Source: Ceratopteris richardii
Taxonomy: Eukaryota; Streptophyta; Polypodiopsida; Polypodiales; Pteridaceae
Length of the DNA stretch: 64,000 nucleotides
Direction of reading: 5' to 3'
NCBI GenBank assembly: GCA_020310875.1
Contig: CM035433.1
Location: 111,476,806-111,540,805, forward strand
The notes below the pieces were generated by a model, which saw only the letters and a list, made by a program, of their open reading frames with translations, ran no database searches and was not told the DNA's origin. The position numbers and the translations under genes are program-made. This document shows positions 55,837-64,000 of the stretch, piece by piece. Each line of letters begins with the position of its first letter. The first letter of the stretch is position 1.

Positions 55837-57642
55837 ATGGCCATAGATGAAAGCAATGATGTATTCCGTATGTTGGTTGTTGAGGATAAGTTGGAAGGTA
55901 CCAATTACCCATTGTGGGCTTATATGATGCATATTATTGGTTGCAAAAGGACTGTGGAATATTGTGTGGGGTGCTAAAAAATGTCCCATTTCACCTACAA
56001 ACACAGTTGTTGAAGGTCATGCAGATGGCATTGAAGATGGTGATATTCTTCATGTTCCTGTTTGTGTTGTGGTTCCTGTTGTAGTTATGACTCATCTTCT
56101 CATGAACAGTGTATGGTTACAGTACGCTCAGATTTTTGGTACTTTGATAGTGGGGCGACCAAACATATTACCTCATAGCACACTTTCTTCACTTCACTCA
56201 AGCTTGCTCCTATACGGAATACTGTCACATGCGCCAATAACTCCTCTTATCCTGTTATGGGAGTTGATAAGATCATTTTGACTATTGTTGATGGGCATTC
56301 TTTTACATTGTCAGATGCTTTATTTGTGTCAAGGATCAAGAAAAATCTGTTATCAATTTTAGCATTAGCCAAGATTGGCTCGGTTATCAAATTTATTGAT
56401 GACAGATGTACAGTTCATGTTCTATCAAATGGCGATGTCATTATTGCTTCTGGCATTTTATTTCATGGGCTCTATAAGCTCATAGATTAATCTAAATGGT
56501 GACTTGCATGAAGGAATGTATGTTTTTCAGCCCCATCGCTTTGTGTAGAAAGGGCATGAAAACCAAGTGTGCTTGGTATGAAAAGATACATGCCTATCTG
56601 ATTGCACATGGTTTTGAGAACAGTCCAATTGAGAGCACCCTATATGTTAAGCATGCAAATGATGTGCTTCTGATCATTGTTGTCTATGTTGATGACATGT
56701 TGTTCACTCGTTCTCATGAGAATCATATTGCTAATTTTAAGGCTGATTTGCATGCCTCATTTGAGATGTCAAATTTTGGGCATTTGCATCATTATTTGGG
56801 CATTCATTTTATGCAAGCTGATGGTGGAATAGCTTTGTCTGAAACCAAACATATTGAAACATTATTGCAGTATTTTGGCATTGAAGAGTGCAAACCTATT
56901 GCCACTCCTATGGAGATAGTCTTCATGATGCTTGAGATGCATTTGATGATGCTCTCTATCAGTAGGCTGTTGGATGCTTGATTTACTTATGCATTACTCA
57001 AACCAAATATTCAATTTCCTATCTCACAGATGAGCAGGTTTATGCATTGCCCAAGTGTCAAGCATTGGCAGGTGGTTAAGCACATCTTTCACTACTTGAG
57101 TGGTACCCAAATACTTGGATTGTTTTATCCCAAAGGGGGATCACTATTGCCAGATTTACATGCTTTTTGTGACTCTAATTGGGCTGGTTGCTATGACACT
57201 CGTGTGTCAACTAGTGGCTTTTTCTTCATGCTTGGTAGCTCATGTATATCTTGGTTGAGCAAGAAGTAGCCTACTGTGCCCACTTCTAGTTGTGAGGTTG
57301 AGTATAGGGAAGCTTTCACAGCGACTGTTGAGTGCGTGGCTCAGAGGCCTTATGGCTTATTTGGGAGTTGGTCAGTCTTCTACCACCACCATCTTCACTG
57401 ACAGTCAGAGCAGATTAACAATTGTGAGGAACCATGTGTTCCATGCTTGCACTAAGCACATTGAGGTGCAGTATCATTATGTCAAGGAGAGGTTCTCTGC
57501 TGGAGAGATCAGTTTGGCATATATGCCCACACATGAGAACATTACAGACCTTTTCACAAAGGCTCTACCTAGGGAGAAGTTTGAAGCTTTCCACAAAGCT
57601 TTGGGCTTACTTCCTTTTGTGGATTCATTCCACATAGCTTAG
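55837..57642 (+). pseudogene. Copia C gag-pol remnant with large deletions
   Basis: Gag start (ATG 55,837) runs to about 56,085, then jumps to the gag/protease border (TTCTCATGAACAG-type sequence). The protease region reads WYFDSGATKHIT-like and MGVDKIILTIVDG, ending HGLYKLID at 56,490. The next bases are already mid-RT (LNGDLHEGMYVFQP), so about 1.6 kb is missing. RT (VYVDDMLFTRS, about 56,690) and RNase H (DSNWAGC, TDSQSRLTIVRNHVFHACTK) follow with stops near 56,970 and 57,270. A further 51-bp deletion around GTGTGC removes the [13 protein letters not shown] stretch. Confidence 0.9.
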
Positions 57643-58962
57643 TGATATGGGCACTAAAGAAATGGCCTCTAACACTCCTTTAGCACTCAGGCTCATAAGC
57701 AAGGGTGGATATGATGGAAAGGAAGGGTTCTTAGCTCCTTACACATTCACTTCACACATATGCACACAACACAAAGAGCACTCTTAGGGTACAGGTGGTC
57801 CACACTACCCTCTTAGCACCCACACAAAAATCAAAAAGCTCTTAGGACACAGGTGTTCTGCACAACCCTCTTAGCATTCACACAGGTAACACATACACAT
57901 GCACATACATTGTTATAGCAAATGCTCTTAGGACACGCGTGTTCTGCACTACCCTCTTAGCATTCACACAACAATCATTCACATACATAAACACAAGGAA
58001 CAAGATAACCTCACTTCCCAATGGGTAGAAGTTGAAGGAAAATGATGCGGGTTTGGAATTGAGGGGGAATGTAGAGAAGGAATTAGAAGAAATAGAAAGG
58101 GTGGGTGATAGAAGAGGAAAGAAGAGATAGTTGGATTCAAAAGGAAATAAAGCTCATATTACAAGATATGGATACAAAGAATATGGAGTACATAAAGGAA
58201 GAGAGTGTAGCACCTCTCTTGTAGTCAAGATCTCCACCTCCAAAGGGGTAGCACTATGATCACCGCAGTGCTGATAGCATGTACCTGTAGACCACTTGCT
58301 TGTTTTGAGGGCACCCAAGGGGGTCCTTTTATGGGCCTTTTGGGAAGATATTTGGAGATTATATTATTTGGGAGAATCTTCTAGATGTGACACTTGTGTG
58401 GTAGAAAAAAAATTTGACAAAATTCTAGAAGATTTTTGGCCATTCTAAGGTATGCACCTTATCCCATATGGTCATATCCTTGATTTTTTCATGAAAAATC
58501 ATAAAAATACTATAAATAGCACCCTCATTTCATGGGAATAGTCCTCATATCTGAGTTTGGGCATTTGGAATATTTTATGCTTGATTTTGGGTCCAAAAAG
58601 TCAACCATATGTGTCCTATTTGTCAAGAATCTTTCTGTAGGCCTCAAAAGTCTATGGTGGGGCTTGAGTCTTTGAAAAGTTTTTTGCACTCTTTCGAAAG
58701 GGAGAGTGGGTCAAGCTTAAGTATTTGAGTTTATAAAACTACTTGTCCCACTCCATATTTAACTTAAGATTTGATTCTACCATTCACTGCAGTTAAGGAT
58801 AACTATTTAGTAGGGTGGGACCCACCTTATTCTTGGATTTTTATTTCCTTAAAATACATATATTTATGGTTTCCATGAAGGTTTGAAAAATAAAAATACT
58901 ATAGGGGTACATATCTATACATAAGGTATTATTAAGGAGGGGTTTCAAAAAATATTCCCTCA
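57643..58962 (+). mobile_element. Solo-LTR-like insert inside copia C
   Basis: 1,320 bp that starts TGATATGGGC and ends TTCCCTCA. It is flanked by CTTAG (57,638-57,642) and CTTGG (58,963-58,967), a 5-bp duplication with one change. Copia A shows the uninterrupted CTTGG at the same place. No coding frame is seen. It contains three copies of a 60-70 bp phrase built on CTCTTAGGACACAGGTG and ACCCTCTTAGCA (about 57,779, 57,838 and 57,920). The simplest reading is a solo LTR of an unrelated family. Confidence 0.75.
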
Positions 58963-59014
58963 CTTGGAACTTCCTTATACATGAGCGCCAGCTCCTTGTT
59001 CACGGCATCACTCC

Positions 59015-59244
59015 CAGGGGGGGATTTGTTGATATATTTAGGTAGTGCTGTGTGTGAACACACTAGGACCAACGGGGCACTTTTTTCCCTCTTTAAGAGG
59101 TTTTTTCCCTTGGCTTGTATATACACCTATAACCTAAAGGGTCACTTATCTTTGTAACTTATCTTTGTACATTCTAGTGGTAATATAATGAGCTTCTTCT
59201 TCCTTTTTATGTTCGTGTGCTTTAGCGGACCTCAAACTCCAACA
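59015..59244 (+). repeat. Copia C PPT and 3' LTR
   Basis: PPT AGGGGGGGA, then the 218-bp LTR 59,027-59,244, followed by the AAATC duplication. Confidence 0.92.
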
Positions 59245-59249
59245 AAATC

Positions 59250-61924
59250 TTTGGCATGCACAGTTTGATCATCTAAATTAACTAGTTCACTATGCCTGCA
59301 GAAATTTGAAATAGTGTCCTCTTTGTCCAAACTTAAGGCACCTTGTCAAATATGTGAAGACTATATTTTGGGAAGAATGTATTGTTCCTCCTTTCGAGAA
59401 GATTGTTCGGCTCGAGTTACTCATAGATTGAAGCTTCTTCATAGTGATGCATGTGGTCCTATGTAGACACATTCTTTTGGGAAATACCTTTACGCTATGA
59501 CTTTAATTGATGATTTCTCCAACCATGCATGGGTGTATCCATTGAAAGAAAAGTTTGAAGTATTTATGTGCTTCAAACAGTTTCTACTCATGGCTGAAAA
59601 TCTGTCAACATGTAAATTGGGCACCTCCCTTCTGATCAATGTGTGAACTACATATCTTTTGATTTTAATGCATTGCTGGCTGATTTTGGGATAAAACATC
59701 AATGTACAGTATCAGATACACCTCAACAAAATGGATTTAGTGAAAGAAAGATTAGATCTCTCATGGATATGGCGATGTGTATGGTCAAAAGTCGAGCTTT
59801 ACCACATAGCTTTTGGATTGAGGCTATTATGTGTGCAGAATATGTACTTAATAAGTGCTCCACCAAAGCACTACAATCTAGCACTCATATGTGGCTTGGC
59901 ATGGTCACCAATCATCTGTTACTTTGGTAGTCTGGCATATGCATTAATGTGTGAACAACAACATAGCAAATTGAATAATAAAGCAATGAAATATATTTTT
60001 GTGGGTATAGTTCTGAAATCAATGGTTGTCATCTATATTATCCACAAACTAAATGTGTTTTGGTTAGTCGTGATTTTGTTTTTGTGGAAGATGCAATTCA
60101 GCCATTAGCTTCATGTACCAAGGAGGCTTTAGTTAGATCTCAAGATGTGTGTGACACTTTGCTTCCTCTTTTTATAGGTAGACAATCAAGTGCTAGTCCA
60201 AATGAGGGAATTTCTCTACCTTTACAGGTTTCACATGATGATGAAGATCATTCCATTTCCAATGCAGATTTACATGATGCACTTGTTCATGAGAGGGATA
60301 ATATAGAGGAGGAAAAAACTATGCCTAAATGGTTTGTGAAAACTTTATGAGATAGCAAATTAGATTCACCATTCAGGCTCTCATAGGGCTTCCTTTTCAT
60401 CAGATTGCTATGCTTTAACTACCTCTAGTCTTCGTGAAGGGAATGAGCATGTTTCTTTCATTAAACACAAAATTTGAAAAAACTACTATAAAGAATGGTA
60501 CCTAGTCTTTGTCTGATTTGCCTCCAGGCAAAAAGGCCATTGGAACTAAATGGGTATACAAGCTGAAATGTAAGCATGATGGAACACTTGATAGGTATAA
60601 GGCTAGGCTATTGCAGAAGGTTATGCTAAAGAGAGAGGCATCTATTTTGATAAGGCCTTTGCTCCCATATGCCGAATTACTATCGTTCATAGCATTTATG
60701 CACTTGAAGCTCATCATGGTTGGAATGTACATTAGTTGGACATTAAAATTGCATTTGTGAATGGTGGCATGAAGAAGTGTATGTATTTTAGCCCCATGAA
60801 TTTGTGCAAAAAGGCATGAAAACAAAGTATGCATATGGTTTGAATCAAGCACCACGTGTTTGGTATGAAGAGATACATGGCTACTTGATTGCACATGGTT
60901 TTGAGAACCATCCAACTGAGAGGACCTTAAATGTTAAGCATGAAGGTGTACTTCTAATCATTTTTGTGTATGTTGATAACATGCTAGTCACTGGTCCTAA
61001 TGAGAAGCATATTACTCAATTTAAGGATCATTCTCATGCCTTTTTGGAGATGGCAATTTTGGGGCATTTGCAACATTATTTGGGCATTCAATTTATGCAA
61101 GTTTATGGGGGAATAGCTTTGTGTCAAACAAAATATATTGACACAATCGTGCACCATTTTGGCCTTAAAGATTGCAAAGCTATTGCCATTCATGTCGAAA
61201 AAGGTTTATGGTTGAGTCTTCATGATACTCGAGATACATTTGATGTTGTTCTCTATCAATAGGCAATTGGATGCTTGATTTTCTTATGCACAACTTGACT
61301 TGATATTCGGTTTTTTGACTCTCATATGAGAAGGTTTATGCATTGAAAAATTTTCAAGCATTCGTAGGCCGTTAAGTGTATCTCTGGCAACTTCAAAGGT
61401 ACCAAGCTACTTGGATTGTTTTATCCCAAGGGAGATCATTACCGCCATATTTACATGCTTTTTACGATTCTGACTTGGCTGAATATTATGATACTCATGT
61501 GTCCCCCATTGGTTTTCGCTTCATGCTTTGTTGCTCAAGCATATCTTGGTTGAGCAAGAAGCAAAATAGTGTGTCCACTTCTAGTTGGGAGGCTGACTAT
61601 AGGGTAGCTTTCACAGTGATTGTTGAGTGTGTGTGGCTAAGATGCCTTTTGGTTGATTTGGATGTTGGTCAGTCTTTTCCTACCACCATCTTCACTGATA
61701 GTCAGAGCACATCGGCAATTGCAAGGAACCTTGTATTCCATGCTTGCACAGAGAACATTGAGGTGCACTATCATTATGTCAAGGAGAGGTTCTCTATTGG
61801 AGAGTTTAGTTTGGCATATGTTCCCACACAAAATAACATTGCATACCTTTTGACAAAGGCTCTTCCTAGGGAGAAGTTTGAAGCTTTTTGCAAAGCTTTG
61901 GGCTTACTTCCTTTTGTGGATTGA
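59250..61924 (+). pseudogene. Copia B integrase, RT and RNase H, right part
   Basis: Resumes at LWHAQFDHLN. Integrase is frameshifted at 59,290-60,110 (TPQQNGFSERKIRSLMDMAM). The linker (60,060-60,350) is followed by broken RT (GTKWVYKLKCKHDGT near 60,540; FVYVDNMLVTGP near 60,970, where the catalytic YVDD is YVDN). RNase H (61,376-61,924) reads TDSQSTSAIARNLVFHA and ends KALGLLPFVD. It is more decayed than A and C, as expected for the host of a nested insertion. Confidence 0.9.
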
Positions 61925-62001
61925 TCTCTTTCCACATAGCTTGGCACTTCCTTATACATGATTTCCAGCTCCTTATTCACTACATAACTCCCGAGGGCGG
62001 T

Positions 62002-62225
62002 TTTTGATATATCTGATAGTGATGTGTATGAACACACTTAGACTGCTAGCACTTTTTCCCTCTTTAGGAGGTTTTTTCCATCGGGTTGTATATATCCCTA
62101 TAACTCCAATGGCTTACTTATCTTTGTACATTCACATGGTATTTCATTCAGTTTTGTGTTGTGCTCCAAGCTTCTCCTTCTTCCTTCTATTGTTTATCTG
62201 ATTCCATACATCTCAAACTCCCACA
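62002..62225 (+). repeat. Copia B 3' LTR
   Basis: 224 bp. It begins TTTTGATATAT (the TG is mutated) and ends CTCCCACA, merging into the CA repeat. Confidence 0.85.
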
Positions 62226-62493
62226 CACACACACACACACACATGTATGTATGTATGTATGTATGTATGTATGTATGTATGTATGTATGTATGTATGTAT
62301 GTATGTATGTATGTATGTATGTATGTATGTATGTATGTATGTATGTATGTATGTATGTATGTATGTATGTATGTATGTATGTATGTATGTATGTATGTAT
62401 GTATGTATGTATGTATGTATGTATGTATGTATGTATGTATGTATGTATGTATGTATGTATGTATGTATGTATGTATGTATGTATGTATGTATG

Positions 62494-62583
<90 letters not shown>

Positions 62584-62591
62584 CATACATG

Positions 62592-62622
<31 letters not shown>

Positions 62623-62638
62623 GCATACAGAAATACAC

Positions 62639-62734
<96 letters not shown>
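62226..62734. repeat. Compound microsatellite right of copia B
   Basis: In order: (CA)n to about 62,242; (GTAT)n about 62,243-62,500, roughly 64 units; (AT)n about 62,500-62,548; (GT)n about 62,549-62,580; (CATA)n about 62,585-62,620; (CA)n; then (TA)n about 62,655-62,734. Open frames across it are repeat artefacts. Confidence 0.95.
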
Positions 62735-62736
<2 letters not shown>

Positions 62737-63777
62737 CAGTGAGTCATAACAAACGAGAACTATGTCATAAAAAGAGAAACTCTATGCACCAAAATAGCCT
62801 TTTTTTGCATGATGTTAAAACATTCTTTATACGAGTATACAAGGTTTTCTAAAACCCCCGGAAATATGCAAATTTTGAACATATTTTCAAAATTTTGACT
62901 ACTTTAGGGTAGCAGAATTTTGCTAATTTTAGAGTACCTTATCTAACACTTTTAAGAGAGAATTATGAAATAGATAAAAAAAGCCTTATTTTATGAGAAT
63001 ACACATTTAGCTTGGATCAAACAAAAAGGAAATGAGCTAGAAAAGACTAAAAATTGATGCTACTAATTTGATAGCATTAGATAATTTTAGGAAAAACAAT
63101 GAATTTGTCCATGTGCAACTAATTCAATGAATAAAAGTTATTTGTATTTGTATATCCTTTCCTATCTAGCTAGTAGATTGAAATTGATTTTGTTTGGTGT
63201 GAAATGAATTGGTTGAGATTGTAAATTTTGGGTCTTTTTTGCATCGCTCCAAGATACTTTAATCAAATATTCTAAAACATTGCATTTTTCCTTGGCCCCA
63301 GTCTTTGGTCTTTAGAAAATTTGTATAAGCAAAAAAATATATACTTTGTGAGAGGAAGTTTGATCTTATTGTTGGAGAAACACTCACAAATTGGACATAT
63401 ATTTGAAGGTCAAAGCTTTAGAAGAAAACCACATGCCTATGTGAAGGGACAAATTCACAAGTGTATTATATTTGTAAAGTTAGTTCACTTTAGTTCTAAA
63501 AGTTTTTTAAAAATCACGAGAATGAGACAATCTATATAACTTAGTTTGTATCAAGTGGCGCGAGAGTGAGAAGAAGTGGAAGAAAGTGAAAGAATGTGAG
63601 AAGGAGTTCATTTTATATAACAGAGTATAGTTGGGCTTCTCTGAGCGAGAAAGCATCTATAAAGTTTCTGAGTTTTTCATAGCTATGAGAAGTAAAGTTT
63701 TGTGTATGACACTCTCTCCATCATCTCCATGTTTGTCTACTGTGTGATGAGTTCAAAAGTTCAAGTTTTCCAAGCAA
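62735..63777. other. Unassigned AT-rich sequence
   Basis: No family motif, LTR or RNA gene recognised. Confidence 0.45.
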
Positions 63778-63932
63778 CTCGATGCCTGGCATCGAGTTTG
63801 TGTTGATAAGTCCGTGTTTTATTCTTTGAGTGTTATGTATTGCTAGAACTTCTTAAAAACATGAGGTTTGTGGAGCGACTCGATGCCTGGCATCGAGTCG
63901 ATGCCTGGCATCGAGTCGATGCCTGGCACCGA
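63778..63932. repeat. Palindromic 18-bp units, one single and three in tandem
   Basis: CTCGATGCCTGGCATCGAG (63,778-63,796) forms a hairpin with 9-bp arms. From 63,879 the same unit repeats as TCGATGCCTGGCATCGAG, three times to 63,932, with one C in the last arm. No gene context is visible. Confidence 0.85.
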
Positions 63933-64000
63933 CTTCCCACATAAAAGTGGTTTTCATCATATGTGTGTTAAACGCACCTATTTCAAGAACAAAAAAGTGG

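Larger units (their letters stand above)
55294..59244 (+). mobile_element. Copia C: internally deleted copia A-family element nested in copia B
   Basis: LTRs lie at 55,294-55,507 and 59,027-59,244, with the PBS at 55,510-55,521, the PPT at about 59,015-59,024, and target duplication AAATC at 55,289-55,293 and 59,245-59,249. Relative to copia A it lacks most of gag (join near 56,085) and everything from the pre-integrase to mid-RT (join near 56,490). It also carries a 1.32-kb insert after pol. It is non-autonomous. Confidence 0.92.

Noticed and set aside
62156..62852. Open frames of about 150-200 codons on both strands
   Set aside because: Same microsatellite artefact; the few non-repeat residues come from LTR and flank.
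63778..63932. CRISPR-like palindromic repeats
   Set aside because: Units are directly adjacent with no spacers.

Overview
This window is plant nuclear DNA (land plant; I cannot place it more precisely) and is built almost entirely of LTR retrotransposons nested in one another. The evidence is Ty1/copia elements primed by initiator tRNA-Met, Ty3/gypsy elements, one of them primed by tRNA-Asp, 5-bp target duplications, long TA/CA/GTAT microsatellites and no recognisable host gene. I see no rRNA, functional tRNA, CRISPR array or bacterial-type gene.

Layout. Bases 1-2389 hold the 3' end of a decayed copia element (+). Bases 3240-3960 hold a broken coiled-coil reading frame. From about 4,000 to 46,780 lies the skeleton of one old, decayed gypsy element on the minus strand ('gypsy-2'), whose pieces are separated by later insertions. 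A minus-strand copia element ('copia D') sits in its 3' coding tail with target duplication TGATG. Copia D, with about 0.85 kb of gypsy-2 flank, was later duplicated in tandem (D1 7,804-13,948; D2 from 13,949). D2 was then hit twice: by a short non-autonomous LTR element F (17,725-19,894, duplication ATTCA), and by a full-length 13.1-kb gypsy element E (22,204-35,326, duplication GAGCC) that landed in its 5' LTR. A plus-strand copia element A (40,999-46,074, duplication TTTTC) sits in the gag region of gypsy-2.

Right of 46.8 kb are fragments of a further copia gag (minus), a third gypsy protease, a G-rich minisatellite and an Athila-like gypsy (minus). Next is copia B (53,255-62,225), bracketed by long microsatellites. 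B is interrupted by copia C (55,294-59,244, duplication AAATC), and C is itself interrupted by a 1.32-kb solo-LTR-like insert (57,643-58,962). The last 1.3 kb is AT-rich and unrecognised, apart from an array of palindromic 18-bp units near the end.

The most notable object is element E. Its two LTRs look identical apart from one CG dinucleotide, and its PBS, PPT and a single 3,118-codon frame are intact. The polyprotein order is gag, CCHC knuckles, protease, RT, RNase H, two successive H2C2 zinc modules, integrase core, a second aspartic-protease-like domain, then a basic tail with seven IWVPK-type motifs. The second protease-like domain, the first zinc module and the IWVPK tail are also present in the old diverged copy gypsy-2, so they belong to the lineage. 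The E leader carries an unusual RCGAT-rich minisatellite. Every other element here is broken by stops, frameshifts or deletions.
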